This document shows positions 30,188 through 39,071 of a stretch of 64,000 nt of DNA, piece by piece. The stretch is from an uncultured Agathobaculum sp. (GTDB lineage Bacteria; Bacillota; Clostridia; Oscillospirales; Butyricicoccaceae). How positions within the stretch are numbered: position 1 is the stretch's first letter; the number at the start of each line of letters is the position of its first letter. A program made the position numbers and the translations under genes. Below the pieces are notes generated by a model. That model ran no database searches. It saw only the letters and a list, made by a program, of their open reading frames with translations, and was not told where the DNA came from. Location: positions 15,293-79,292 of the forward strand of contig CAKSVR010000006.1 of NCBI GenBank assembly GCA_934504345.1. Direction: 5' to 3'.

Positions 30188-30412
30188 TCACTTATTCAGT
30201 GCGCCGATCACGATATTCACGACCAGACAGACCGCCGCAGCGACGGCATAGATCGTGGCCTGCTGGCGGCAGGACTTGGCCTTAGGATCGTCCTGCTTGT
30301 TCTCGTACTCACTGCGTCCGCAGATGCGGCCGTAGCGGATCTGCTGGAGAACGTTCAGCGCGGCGAACGCGGCGAACAGCAGCAGGAGCAGGCGCTGGAT
30401 GGTCAGTACCAT
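30188..30412 (-). CDS. Small two-helix membrane protein (74 aa)
   Basis: Begins MVLTIQRLLLLLFAAFAALN (helix 1), then a charged loop YENKQDDPKAKSCRQQ, and helix 2 YAVAAAVCLVVNIVIGALNK. Starts 1 nt after the secG stop, so probably translationally coupled to it. Family not recognised; not a known Sec subunit. Confidence 0.75.
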   Translation of the reverse strand: MVLTIQRLLLLLFAAFAALNVLQQIRYGRICGRSEYENKQDDPKAKSCRQQATIYAVAAAVCLVVNIVIGALNK

Positions 30413-30413
30413 A

Positions 30414-30650
30414 TTAGTGAACGAGGTTCAGGATGATGGCAGCGATGACGAAAACAACGCCGACGATCGAGGTCAGGCGGGCAAAGATGCGGTCGGATGC
30501 GCTGGCCTTGCCGGAGCCGTAGAAAGTATCGGCCGAGCCGGAAACAGCGCCCAGACCCTGCTGTGCACCGTGCTGGAGCAGAACAACAACGATCAGGAAC
30601 AGGCTTGCAACGATCATCAGGACCGAAAGAGCGATTTGTGCGGTAGTCAT
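30414..30650 (-). CDS. secG: Preprotein translocase subunit SecG
   Basis: 78 aa with two membrane helices: LSVLMIVASLFLIVVVLLQ, and VGVVFVIAAIILNLVH at the end. Between them is the conserved LQHGAQQGLGAVSGSADTFY loop typical of SecG. Part of the SecYEG protein-export channel. Followed by a 74-aa membrane protein instead of the more common rnr/smpB. Confidence 0.94.
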   Translation of the reverse strand: MTTAQIALSVLMIVASLFLIVVVLLQHGAQQGLGAVSGSADTFYGSGKASASDRIFARLTSIVGVVFVIAAIILNLVH

Positions 30651-30725
30651 AGGGTAAATTCCTCCACTGATTCAAATTTTCCGGGATCGCGCATGGATTG
30701 GATGCGCGCAATATGCGTACATGAT

Positions 30726-30754
30726 ACTATATCATATTAAATGCGGTTTTTCAA
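30726..30754 (-). promoter_or_regulatory. Promoter of the secG operon
   Basis: Minus strand: TTGAAA (30749-30754), 17-nt spacer, TATAGT (30726-30731), about 70 nt upstream of the secG start. Confidence 0.72.
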
Positions 30755-30788
30755 GAGGTATTCCGCAAATTGCGGGCGAAAATCTGCA

Positions 30789-31298
30789 TCAGAGAAGCGG
30801 CTGAACGATATTTTTCAGCGCATCGCCCATGCGGTTGGTGTGTACCTTGTGTGTGCCGAGATCGATGACCGCCATGCGGACGGACGACCAGCCGTGCTTG
30901 CCGCCCTCGAATCGGCGTTCATCGGACAGCTTTTTGAGCTTTTTGAGCGCATTTCTGTCGATCTCACCGGCGGCGAGCAGCACGGAGATGAGCGAAAAGT
31001 CGTGTTCCTTGTCCGGCTGCACCAGCTCGTCCGCGACCTTGCAGGCGTACTGCCACCAGTCCGCGAGCGCGGCTTCATCGAGCGAGGGCACGGCGAACAG
31101 CAGACGGTACTCGTGCGCGTGTCCCGAGCCGCCGGTCGGCATCAGGCCGAGGATCTTGCGCGTGCTGCGGGATTCGTAGGTACTCAGCAGCGCGGCCATG
31201 CGGCCGGAAACCTCGGCATTCTGCTGCGAGCGGAAGTGCTTGTCCTGTCCGTTCATCAATGTGTCGCGCAGCGCGACAAATTCGGTAGAAAAGTCCAT
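30789..31298 (-). CDS. Hypothetical cytosolic protein (169 aa)
   Basis: Charged, mostly helical sequence beginning MDFSTEFVALRDTLMNGQDK; contains TRKILGLMPTGGSGHAHEY, suggestive of a glycine loop, and ends DALKNIVQPLL. No signal peptide or membrane segment. Family not recognised. It starts 16 nt after the nucleotidyltransferase gene, so the two form an operon. Confidence 0.72.
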   Translation of the reverse strand: MDFSTEFVALRDTLMNGQDKHFRSQQNAEVSGRMAALLSTYESRSTRKILGLMPTGGSGHAHEYRLLFAVPSLDEAALADWWQYACKVADELVQPDKEHDFSLISVLLAAGEIDRNALKKLKKLSDERRFEGGKHGWSSVRMAVIDLGTHKVHTNRMGDALKNIVQPLL

Positions 31299-31314
31299 GA
31301 AACTGCCTCGATTC

Positions 31315-32235
31315 TTACAGATCGGCAGGATAATCGCCGTTTTTCGTCATGGCGGCGACTGCGGCGCAGATGGTCGGCTTGTCCTCGCGGTAGGTCACGC
31401 CGTACCAGCGGGAGTCGGTGGTGAGCACCTTTGCGGTGGCCTTGCCGTCCTTGATGAGCGCATCGACCGCAAACGGGAGATAATACTCGGCCTTCATCGG
31501 GTTTTCGGGCAGCTTGTTCGCGAAGAACGCGCGCAGGCCGTCATCCAGCGAGGGCAGGAACGACGGCGTGAAGCCCCAGAGATTGAGCGACACCGGCGTG
31601 CCGGGTGCGATCTCACCGGCGGGTGCATCGCCGTCTGCATCGTAGCGGATGATGCCGTCCGCATCGCGGTGGATGGAGGTGCGCTCGATGATGTGCGCGA
31701 GCAGGCCGTGCTCGTCCGCCGTACACACGCCGCGGGACACGGTGCCGTTCTCGGTGAGCGTGTTCTCGACCTGATAGCCCACCATGCAGTAGCGGAACTT
31801 GTCGTCATCCTGCGCGGAGGCGAGGTAATCGTACATCTTGCGGAACGCATCCGCGCCGTAGAAGTCGTCCGCATTGATAACGGCAATGGGACAGCCGGCG
31901 GTCAGCTCCTTGGCGCACCAGACGGCGTGTGCGGTGCCGAGCGGCTTCTCGCGGCCCTCGGGTGCGGTCAGGCCGTCCGGCAGATTGTCGAGGGTCTGGT
32001 AGGCATAGTCCACCTGCATGAAGCGGCGGGCCTTTTTGCCGATGGCCTCCTCGAACGCCTCGTGCAGCTCGGGACGGATGATGAATACTACCCGTTCAAA
32101 GCCTGCGCGGTGTGCATCGTAGATGGAATAATCGAGCAGGATCTGTCCGTCCGGGCCGATAGGATCGATCTGCTTGAGTCCGCCGTAGCGCGAGCCCATG
32201 CCCGCTGCCATGATAACCAAAACCGGGTTTGCCAT
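31315..32235 (-). CDS. Sugar-phosphate nucleotidyltransferase-like protein
   Basis: 306 aa. The N-terminal MAAGMGSRYGGLKQIDPIGP is the nucleotide-binding signature of the NTP-transferase family (G-x-G-x-R plus a lysine), and VINADDFYGADAF supplies the metal-binding DD. Such enzymes join an NTP with a sugar phosphate; the exact sugar cannot be told. The C-terminal half carries no hexapeptide repeats, unlike GlgC/GlmU. Probably supplies activated sugars for envelope or polysaccharide synthesis. Confidence 0.88.
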   Translation of the reverse strand: MANPVLVIMAAGMGSRYGGLKQIDPIGPDGQILLDYSIYDAHRAGFERVVFIIRPELHEAFEEAIGKKARRFMQVDYAYQTLDNLPDGLTAPEGREKPLGTAHAVWCAKELTAGCPIAVINADDFYGADAFRKMYDYLASAQDDDKFRYCMVGYQVENTLTENGTVSRGVCTADEHGLLAHIIERTSIHRDADGIIRYDADGDAPAGEIAPGTPVSLNLWGFTPSFLPSLDDGLRAFFANKLPENPMKAEYYLPFAVDALIKDGKATAKVLTTDSRWYGVTYREDKPTICAAVAAMTKNGDYPADL

Positions 32236-32351
32236 TGCTGTATGTCCTCCTAAAGAGCGCCGCGCCGAAAAGCGGCGCCGGTATGCTTTGCCGCAGCCTT
32301 GCGCGGCGTTTTTTGTATGTTTTGTGCATTCGTAAACGGGAATACTTCTTT

Positions 32352-32380
32352 ATTATACAAGAGCGCGGCATAAAACACAA
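32352..32380 (-). promoter_or_regulatory. Promoter of the nucleotidyltransferase operon
   Basis: Minus strand: TTGTGT (32375-32380), 17-nt spacer, TATAAT (32352-32357). The ~110-nt leader contains two GC-rich hairpins, one of them GCGCCGC/GCGGCGC near 32257-32278. Confidence 0.7.
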
Positions 32381-32448
32381 GATGTTTGCGGTACGGCTGG
32401 GCTTTTTTGTAGAAAAACATGAAAATCCGAACGGTGTCCGGGTGGTGA

Positions 32449-32477
32449 TTGCAAAATGACGGGAAAACTGCTAAAAT
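32449..32477 (+). promoter_or_regulatory. Promoter of pyk
   Basis: TTGCAA (32449-32454), 17-nt spacer, TAAAAT (32472-32477). It gives a leader of about 120 nt before pyk with no clear terminator. Confidence 0.65.
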
Positions 32478-32606
32478 AGGTCTGATATAGTGTAGGCAGT
32501 TCTGTGCGATTATACAACGGTCGGCAGCACTGCGGCAAGAGATTTTCAGAGATCATACACGAGGAAGCTTTGATAAACAATTTGTAATAGAGAGGAATAT
32601 GTTTCG

Positions 32607-34061
32607 ATGCGTAAAACGAAGATTATCTGCACGCTTGGCCCTGCAACCGATGCTGTACTGACCGATATGATCAAGGCAGGCATGAACGTTGCCCGTATGA
32701 ACTTCAGCCACGGCTCTCACGAGGAGCACAAGGCCCGCATGGATGCGGTAAAGGCAGCCCGCAAGGAGCTGGGTATGCCGGTCGGCATCATGCTGGACAC
32801 CAAGGGCCCCGAGATCCGCACCAAGACCTACAAGGAAGGCAAGATCGAGATCGTTGAGGGTCAGGAGTTCACCCTGACCACCCGCGACATCGAGGGCGAC
32901 AACACCATCGTTTCCATCACCTACGAAGGCCTGCCGAACGACGTTCAGCCGGGCACCCGCATCCTGATCGACGACGGTCTGGTCGCATTCGAGGTCAAGG
33001 AGATCAAGGACGGCACCGACATCGTGTGCAAGGCGCTCAACGGCGGCCCGCTCTCCAACCGCAAGTCCATCAACGTACCGGGCATCAAGCTGAATATGCA
33101 GTTCGTTTCCCAGAAGGACCGCGAGGACATCGAGTTCGGTCTTTCGCAGGACATCGACTTCATCGCCGCTTCCTTTACCCGCTCCGCACAGGACGTTCGC
33201 GACATCAAGGCCATCCTCAAGGCAAACGGCAAGGAAGATGTTGAGATCATCTGCAAGATCGAGAACATGGAAGGCGTAAACAACGTTCAGGAGATCCTGG
33301 ACGAGGCAAACGGCATCATGGTAGCCCGCGGCGACCTCGGTGTTGAGGTTCCGTTCGAGGAGCTGCCGGAGATCCAGAAGTCCATCATCAAGACCTGCAT
33401 CTCCCGCGGCAAGCGCGTTGTCACCGCTACCCAGATGCTCGAGTCCATGGCAAAGAACCCGCGCCCGACCCGTGCCGAGGTTTCCGACGTTGCAAACGCT
33501 GTTTATGACGGCACCTCTGCTATCATGCTGTCCGGCGAAACCTCTGTCGGCAAGTATCCGGTAGAAACCGTCCGCACCATGAGCCGCATCGCGGAGAACG
33601 CAGAAAAGACCATCCACTATGACCGCCGCCGCGTGACCCGCCTCGAGTTCCAGAACATGAACGTTGACGGCGACATGAAGACCCTCGCGATCGCACACGC
33701 TACCTGCTCCACCTCCGCTGATCTGGGCGTTAAGAGCATCGTTGCGTTCACCGAGTCCGGCTCCACCGCGCGTGCCGTTTCCACCTACCGTCCGGGCGCA
33801 CCGATCATCGCGGCTACCCCGAGCGAAAAGACCTTCAACCGCCTGACCATGTCCTGGGGCGTTAAGCCGATGCTGGTCGCAAAGCATCCGGAGTCCGGCA
33901 CCGAGCTGTACCATCTGTCCGAGAAGGCTGCTGTTTCTGCTATGGATCTGCACGTTGGCGACATCATCACCATCACCGCCGGTATGCCGGTAGGCGAGGT
34001 CTACTACACCAACACCCTGCGCGTACACGAGCTGACTGAGAAGTCGTTCGCACAGGACTAA
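32607..34061 (+). CDS. pyk: Pyruvate kinase
   Basis: 484 aa. Final ATP-forming step of glycolysis (PEP to pyruvate). N-terminal MRKTKIICTLGPATD, NVARMNFSHGSHEEH and MLDTKGPEIRTK are active-site strands; IEFGLSQDIDFIAASFTRSAQDV and MVARGDLGVEVPFEE follow, with TRAEVSDVANAVYDGTSAIMLSGETSVGKYP as the conserved MLSGETA region. Lacks the extra C-terminal PEP-like domain of some Bacillus enzymes. Codon use is visibly biased to C-ending codons, as expected for high expression. Confidence 0.98.
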   Translation: MRKTKIICTLGPATDAVLTDMIKAGMNVARMNFSHGSHEEHKARMDAVKAARKELGMPVGIMLDTKGPEIRTKTYKEGKIEIVEGQEFTLTTRDIEGDNTIVSITYEGLPNDVQPGTRILIDDGLVAFEVKEIKDGTDIVCKALNGGPLSNRKSINVPGIKLNMQFVSQKDREDIEFGLSQDIDFIAASFTRSAQDVRDIKAILKANGKEDVEIICKIENMEGVNNVQEILDEANGIMVARGDLGVEVPFEELPEIQKSIIKTCISRGKRVVTATQMLESMAKNPRPTRAEVSDVANAVYDGTSAIMLSGETSVGKYPVETVRTMSRIAENAEKTIHYDRRRVTRLEFQNMNVDGDMKTLAIAHATCSTSADLGVKSIVAFTESGSTARAVSTYRPGAPIIAATPSEKTFNRLTMSWGVKPMLVAKHPESGTELYHLSEKAAVSAMDLHVGDIITITAGMPVGEVYYTNTLRVHELTEKSFAQD

Positions 34062-34065
34062 GGCA

Positions 34066-35244
34066 ATGTCTTTCAAACGCCTGCAGCGTGCGCTTTTCCG
34101 CACGATGGCGCTCGTTGTAGCGCTGGCGGTGCTGTTCTGCATCGGCCTGTACGGCTACCGCACGATTTTCGGCTACACCTATGACTCGTCGCTCTCCGAC
34201 GATGACCTGGCAGCCAGCGTTACGCCGGACGAAAATATCACCAATATCGCGCTGTTCGGTCTGGACACCCGCAAGGGTGACAAGCAGAGCCATTCGGACT
34301 GCATGATGATCGTCACCATCGACAACACGCGCGGCAAGATCAAGCTGACCAGCCTGATGCGCGACTCGCTGGTGGAGATCGACGGTTACGGCGAGGACAA
34401 GCTGAACGCGGCGTACTTCCGCGGCGGCCCGAGCCTTGCCATCCGCACCATCAACGAGAACTTCGGCACGGACATCAAGGACTACGTTGCCGTGGATTTT
34501 GAGCAGCTGGTCGAGATCATCGATGCGCTCGGCGGCGTGGAGATCAACGTGCAGAACGACAACGAGCTGACCGAGCTCAACCGTGTCATCAAGGATTACG
34601 GCACGGAACAGAACAAAACGTTCTCCGGCGTGGAGAGCACCGGCCTGCAAACGCTGGACGGCGTGCAGGCGCTGTGCTATGGCCGTATCCGCAAGGGCAA
34701 CACCGGCGATGACTGGGCGCGCGTGGAGCGGCAGGGCGTGGTGCTGAACGCCATTTTCACCAAGCTGCAAAACCTCGGCGCAAGCGAGCTCATCGGCACG
34801 ATGCGTAAGCTGATCCCGTATGCGACGACCTCGCTCTCTCCGACCGAGATCGCACCGCTCATCGTCGGCGCGGTGAAGAACGGCGTGCCGACACTGGAGC
34901 ACACCCGCGTGCCGCTGGACGGCGAGTGGACGTATTCCGGCGCTTCGAGCGAGTTTATCACCTATGATCTGGATGTTGCGGCGGATCACATCCACGCATA
35001 CATCTACGACGATGCCGACATCAGCAGCGGCACGACCGATGACAATACCACGGCGCAGCCGTCGGATGACAACTCCGGCAACACCGCGCAGACCGGCCCG
35101 GACTCGGACAAGAGCACCGAGGCGGTCGATCCCGAATCCTTTGTGGAGGAGGGCGGCTGGTACGATGCCGACACCGGCGACTATTATGACTGCGACGGCG
35201 ACAGATATTCTCTGGACGAAAACGGTAATAAGGTGTATTATTAA
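34066..35244 (+). CDS. LytR-CpsA-Psr (LCP) family cell-wall glycopolymer ligase
   Basis: 392 aa. One N-terminal membrane helix (MALVVALAVLFCIGLYGYR) then the extracellular LCP domain: NIALFGLDTRKGDKQSHSDC, KIKLTSLMRDSLVEIDGYG, KLNAAYFRGGPSLAIRTINENFG, and the later ALCYGRIRKGNTGDDWARVERQ with conserved arginines. LCP enzymes attach teichoic-acid-like polymers to peptidoglycan. A long Thr/Asp/Ser-rich tail (~325-365) and a Tyr/Asp-rich end follow. Only 4 nt after pyk. Terminator downstream. Confidence 0.93.
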   Translation: MSFKRLQRALFRTMALVVALAVLFCIGLYGYRTIFGYTYDSSLSDDDLAASVTPDENITNIALFGLDTRKGDKQSHSDCMMIVTIDNTRGKIKLTSLMRDSLVEIDGYGEDKLNAAYFRGGPSLAIRTINENFGTDIKDYVAVDFEQLVEIIDALGGVEINVQNDNELTELNRVIKDYGTEQNKTFSGVESTGLQTLDGVQALCYGRIRKGNTGDDWARVERQGVVLNAIFTKLQNLGASELIGTMRKLIPYATTSLSPTEIAPLIVGAVKNGVPTLEHTRVPLDGEWTYSGASSEFITYDLDVAADHIHAYIYDDADISSGTTDDNTTAQPSDDNSGNTAQTGPDSDKSTEAVDPESFVEEGGWYDADTGDYYDCDGDRYSLDENGNKVYY

Positions 35245-35266
35245 CGTGTGATCGTTAGTTGAACGA

Positions 35267-35303
35267 AACAGGGGACATGACGAGATCATGTCCCCTGTTT
35301 TTA
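35267..35303 (+). terminator. Terminator after the pyk-LCP operon
   Basis: AACAGGGGACATGA (35267-35280), 5-nt loop, TCATGTCCCCTGTT (35286-35299), then TTT. Confidence 0.93.
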
Positions 35304-35365
35304 TACAGCAGCTATGAGAAATAGAGAGAAAGAGTAATCAAATAAACAGAAAGCAGGAAAAGTTT

Positions 35366-36613
35366 ATGTATGTAAAGCGTGTTCTCCCGAACGGTGTGCG
35401 CCTTATCACCGAGCGCATCAATAATATGCGTACGGTGTCGGTCGGTATCTGGGTCGGCAACGGCAGCCGCTACGAGCCCGCCGAGCTCGGCGGCGTTTCG
35501 CATTTCATTGAGCATATGATCTTCAAGGGCACGGAAAAACGCTCTGCCCGCCACATTGCGATCGCGATCGATGCGCTGGGCGGGCAGGCGAATGCATTCA
35601 CGGATAAGGAATGCACCTGTTACTATATGAAAGTGCTGGACAGCCGCCTGAAGAACGCCGTCGCGCTGCTGGCGGATATGTTCCTGCACTCGCGCTTTGC
35701 ACAGGAGGATCTGGAGCTCGAGCGCGGCGTTGTGCTCGAGGAGATCGATATGTACGAGGACTCCCCGGAGGACGTAGCAGTGGACAAGCTGTTCGAGAGC
35801 TGCTACGACGGCTGTTCGCTCGGCCGTCCCATCCTCGGCACGGAGGAAACGCTCGACCCGATGACCTCGGAAACCCTGCACAAGTATATGCGCGAGTATT
35901 ACCGTCCGGAGGACACCGTTGTCGCGATCTCCGGTCACTTTACCGATGAGGATCTGGATTACATCGCCGAGCTGTTCATGGAGATGCAGGGCACGGGCCG
36001 CAATGTCATCACGCCGGCCACCTACAAGCCCAGTCTCGTGCTGCGCGGCAAGGAGATCGAGCAGAACCACCTGTGCCTGTCGTTCCCGGGCGTGTCGCTC
36101 GTCAGCGAGGATCGTTTCGCGATGAACCTGCTCAGCTCCATCCTCGGCGGCGGTATGTCGTCCCGCCTGTTCCAGAGCGTGCGCGAGCAGAACGGCCTGT
36201 GCTACTCCATCTACACGTTCACCACGCCGCATCTGGATACCGGCCTGCTGTCCATCTACACCGGTCTGGGACAGGAAACCGAGCGAAAGGCGCTCGATCT
36301 CATCCTGCGTGAGCTGGACGAGTTCTGCCAGAACGGCCCGGCGCCGGATGAACTGTCGCGCTGCCGTGAGCAGGTCAAGACAACGCTGCTCATGGGTCTG
36401 GAGAACACCGGCAACCGCATGATGACCATCGGCCGCAGCGAGCTGCTGCGCGGCGAGGTATCCAAGATCGAGGAAGTGCTCGATTCCTACGACAGCGTGA
36501 CCGCAGACGATATTCTGAATCTGGCCCGCCGCGTGTTCGACCGCAGCAAAATGTCGCTGTCGGTGGTCGGTGAGCCGGACAGCGAGGACACCTACCGCGC
36601 ACTCATGCGCTGA
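35366..36613 (+). CDS. M16-family zinc peptidase (processing-peptidase type)
   Basis: 415 aa. Zinc motif HFIEHMIFKG (~residues 48-52) with the distal glutamate in LELERGVVLEEIDMYEDSPED. Single-domain pair of M16 modules, like Bacillus YmxG (MlpA) and mitochondrial processing peptidase beta. It differs from the pair at 10224-12766 by being a self-sufficient active subunit. Cytosolic, substrate unknown. Convergent with the CBS gene (1-nt gap). Confidence 0.94.
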   Translation: MYVKRVLPNGVRLITERINNMRTVSVGIWVGNGSRYEPAELGGVSHFIEHMIFKGTEKRSARHIAIAIDALGGQANAFTDKECTCYYMKVLDSRLKNAVALLADMFLHSRFAQEDLELERGVVLEEIDMYEDSPEDVAVDKLFESCYDGCSLGRPILGTEETLDPMTSETLHKYMREYYRPEDTVVAISGHFTDEDLDYIAELFMEMQGTGRNVITPATYKPSLVLRGKEIEQNHLCLSFPGVSLVSEDRFAMNLLSSILGGGMSSRLFQSVREQNGLCYSIYTFTTPHLDTGLLSIYTGLGQETERKALDLILRELDEFCQNGPAPDELSRCREQVKTTLLMGLENTGNRMMTIGRSELLRGEVSKIEEVLDSYDSVTADDILNLARRVFDRSKMSLSVVGEPDSEDTYRALMR

Positions 36614-36614
36614 G

Positions 36615-37010
36615 CTACTGCTTTACCTGCTCACACAGATAGGTGATGACATCCCGGCGGGTGACGATGCCGCAGAACATCCCGCGGCCATCGACCACGG
36701 GCACAAAGTTCTGCTCGGTGACGCGCTCGACCATGTCCTCGAGTTTAGCATCGATGCTGACCGAACGGTGGTGTACGCGCAGCTCGACCTGACCGACGGT
36801 GAGCTGTTCGAGCTTCTCTCTGGGATAGTGCAGCACAAGGCGCAGGAAATCACCCTCGGTGATCGTGCCGACGTACGTTCCCTTGGCATTTACCACCGGA
36901 ATGGCCGTAAAGCCGCTGCGAAGCATATCCTGCATGGCCTGCTGCACCGGGCAGCTCTCTGTTAAGTAGGAAACCTCGACCTTTGGCTTGAGGAAAAAGA
37001 AAATATTCAT
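36615..37010 (-). CDS. CBS-domain pair protein
   Basis: 131 aa made of two CBS motifs: residues ~14-65 (SCPVQQAMQDMLRSGFTAIP, VVNAKGTYVGTITEGDFL) and ~75-128 (VEDMVERVTEQNFVPVVDGRG in essence, then MFCGIVTRRDVITYL). Such stand-alone CBS pairs bind adenine nucleotides and act as energy sensors, often regulating partners elsewhere. A hairpin near 37030-37060 (AGCACCAC..GTGGTGCT-like arms) lies in its upstream region. Confidence 0.9.
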   Translation of the reverse strand: MNIFFFLKPKVEVSYLTESCPVQQAMQDMLRSGFTAIPVVNAKGTYVGTITEGDFLRLVLHYPREKLEQLTVGQVELRVHHRSVSIDAKLEDMVERVTEQNFVPVVDGRGMFCGIVTRRDVITYLCEQVKQ

Positions 37011-37207
37011 TTGATCCGCTCCTTTAAGACAGCACCACGAGGAACCCCTCCGTCGGTGCTGCTTTTGTTATCCTTATTGTACGATGGAAAAGAGAAAGGG
37101 TCAACCGATATTTGACATTCCTTACAGATTGTTAACAAATCAAAACGCGGTTATTGTAAAAAATGACGGAAGATAAATTATCACAATAAGAAAATACGGG
37201 CATTTAC

Positions 37208-37236
37208 TTGACTTATACTCTTTTCACTGCTAAAAT
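37208..37236 (+). promoter_or_regulatory. Promoter of the substrate-binding lipoprotein gene
   Basis: TTGACT (37208-37213), 17-nt spacer, TAAAAT (37231-37236), 62 nt before the start. The upstream 37080-37200 is A/T-rich with no gene. Confidence 0.75.
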
Positions 37237-37298
37237 GTTGAAGTAACAGAACGGAAAGGTTCCGTTTGATGCAAACTTTGAACAAAGAAGGGTTTTCC

Positions 37299-38312
37299 AT
37301 GAAGAAGAGATTACTTGCAGCGCTGATGGCCGGCGCCATGGCACTCACGATGACTGCCTGCGGCGGCAGCAGCTCGAGCACGGACAGCAGCACCGATTCC
37401 ACCGGTGATTCCACCGGCGCAGCGGGCAGCTACAAGGTAGGCATCGTTCAGCTGGTTCAGCACGAGGCACTGGATGCGGCTACGCAGGGCTTTCAGGATA
37501 AGCTGAAGGAGCTGGTTGAGGCAGACGGCGGCGAGGTCAAGTTTGACCCGCAGAACGCCTCCGGTGAGTCTGCAAACTGCACCACCATCGTAAACGGCTT
37601 TGTTTCCGCGGGTGTGGACCTCATTATGGCGAACGCTACCGCGGCTCTGCAGGCTGCACAGGCCGGCACTGCTGATATTCCGATCCTCGGCACCTCTGTA
37701 ACCGACTACGGCACTGCACTGGGCGTTTCCGACTGGACCGGCAAGACCGGCACCAACATCTCCGGCACCACCGACCTTGCACCGCTCGACGGTCAGGCTG
37801 ATATGCTCAAGGAGCTGTTCCCGGATGCGAAGAACGTTGGCCTGCTGTACTGCTCGGCCGAGCCGAACTCTAAGTACCAGATCGACACCATCAAGCCGCT
37901 GCTCGAGAAGCTGGGCTACACCTGCACCGAGTTCGCTTTCACCGACTCCAACGACGTTGCTTCCGTAGCACAGAGCGCTGCGGCTGCAAGCGACGTTATG
38001 TACATCCCGACCGATAACACCGCTGCTTCCTGCACCGAGGCGATCGCAAACGTTGTTATCCCGGCCAAGGTTCCGGTAATCGCAGGCGAGCAGGGCATCT
38101 GCAACGGCTGCGGCGTGGCTACCCTGTCCATCGACTACTACGAGCTGGGCGAGAAGACCGGCGAGATGGCGTATGACATCCTCGTAAACGGCGCAAACCC
38201 GGGCGACATGGAAGTACAGGCCGCACCGAACTTCACCAAGATGTACAACGCTGCAAACTGTGAAGCGCTGGGCATCACCGTTCCGGACGATTACACCGCT
38301 ATCGAGGGCTAA
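37299..38312 (+). CDS. ABC transporter substrate-binding lipoprotein, no transporter neighbour
   Basis: 337 aa from ATG 37299 (MKKRLLAALMAGAMALTMTA then the lipobox Cys, CGG), GAAGGG upstream. A Ser/Thr/Asp linker precedes the binding domain: YKVGIVQLVQHEALDAATQG, SGESANCTTIVNGFVSAGVD and PILGTSVTDYGTALG. This is the periplasmic-binding type I fold of the ABC_sub_bind (TrpX-like) family, usually followed by permease and ATPase genes. Here a terminator follows immediately, so it is an orphan. Ligand unknown, perhaps an amino acid or aromatic compound. Confidence 0.92.
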   Translation: MKKRLLAALMAGAMALTMTACGGSSSSTDSSTDSTGDSTGAAGSYKVGIVQLVQHEALDAATQGFQDKLKELVEADGGEVKFDPQNASGESANCTTIVNGFVSAGVDLIMANATAALQAAQAGTADIPILGTSVTDYGTALGVSDWTGKTGTNISGTTDLAPLDGQADMLKELFPDAKNVGLLYCSAEPNSKYQIDTIKPLLEKLGYTCTEFAFTDSNDVASVAQSAAAASDVMYIPTDNTAASCTEAIANVVIPAKVPVIAGEQGICNGCGVATLSIDYYELGEKTGEMAYDILVNGANPGDMEVQAAPNFTKMYNAANCEALGITVPDDYTAIEG

Positions 38313-38325
38313 GACCTGAAACCAA

Positions 38326-38354
38326 AACACCGTGCATACTGCACGGTGTTTTTC
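38326..38354 (+). terminator. Terminator of the lipoprotein gene
   Basis: AACACCGTGC (38326-38335), loop ATACT, GCACGGTGTT (38341-38350), then TTT. Confidence 0.92.
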
Positions 38355-38457
38355 TTTTGGAATGGAGCAGGAAAGGCTTTTTTGTGCACGAGCAGGCCGA
38401 AAAATACGGCAAGATTACGTCAAATTGCCGAAAAAACGGGAAAACAGCAAAACAAAC

Positions 38458-38486
38458 TTACATTTTCACGAAAAATGTGCTATAAT
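38458..38486 (+). promoter_or_regulatory. Promoter of carD
   Basis: TTACAT (38458-38463), 17-nt spacer, TATAAT (38481-38486). The spacer contains ACATTTTTC/GAAAAATGT-type symmetry, a possible operator. Confidence 0.65.
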
Positions 38487-38543
38487 TGTGATAGAAAAGT
38501 GGATATACGGAAAAATCGGAACGCGATGTGAGGAGGCATCTTG

Positions 38544-39041
38544 ATGTATCAGGCAGGAGAGTTCATTGTGTACGGAACCAGCAATGTATGCCGGGTGGAA
38601 TCGATCGGAAAGCCGCCGTTTGAGGATGAAGAGGGAAAGGACTACTACACGCTGGTGCCCGTAACAGGCGCGGAGACCATCTATGTCCCGACCGACTCGC
38701 CGGTGTTCATGCGCCCGGTCATCTCGAGAGAAAAGGCGGAGGAGCTTATCGACTCCATTCCGAACATCGAGGAGGATACCTTCACCTGTCACAGCGTCCG
38801 CATGGCGAACGAGCACTATCAGGAAACGCTGAAAACGCACGACTGCGAGGCGCTCGTGCAGCTCATCAAGACCGTGTACGCTAAGGCGCGCCGTCACGGC
38901 CGCCGTGTCAGTCAGGTCGATCAGCGCTACCGCAAGCGTGCCGAGGAGCTGCTGCACAGCGAGCTTTCCGTGGCGCTCGGCATTCCGGTCAAGGAAGTGC
39001 CGGGATACATCAGCGAGAGAATCGGCAAAGCGAAGAAATGA
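38544..39041 (+). CDS. CarD-family transcription regulator
   Basis: 165 aa. The N-terminal MYQAGEFIVYGTSNVCRVESIG is the Tudor-like RNA-polymerase-interaction domain of CarD/CdnL; the C-terminal helical half ends VPGYISERIGKAKK. These proteins bind the beta subunit and stabilise open complexes at stable-RNA and other promoters. ATG 38544 chosen over an adjacent TTG because GGAGG spacing (8 nt) is better. Monocistronic. Confidence 0.9.
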   Translation: MYQAGEFIVYGTSNVCRVESIGKPPFEDEEGKDYYTLVPVTGAETIYVPTDSPVFMRPVISREKAEELIDSIPNIEEDTFTCHSVRMANEHYQETLKTHDCEALVQLIKTVYAKARRHGRRVSQVDQRYRKRAEELLHSELSVALGIPVKEVPGYISERIGKAKK

Positions 39042-39042
39042 T

Positions 39043-39070
39043 AAAAGAGAGGCGAAAGCCTCTCTTTTTT
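39043..39070 (+). terminator. Terminator of carD
   Basis: AAAAGAGAGGC (39043-39053), GAAA loop, GCCTCTCTTTT (39058-39068), then TT. Confidence 0.93.
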
Positions 39071-39071
39071 G

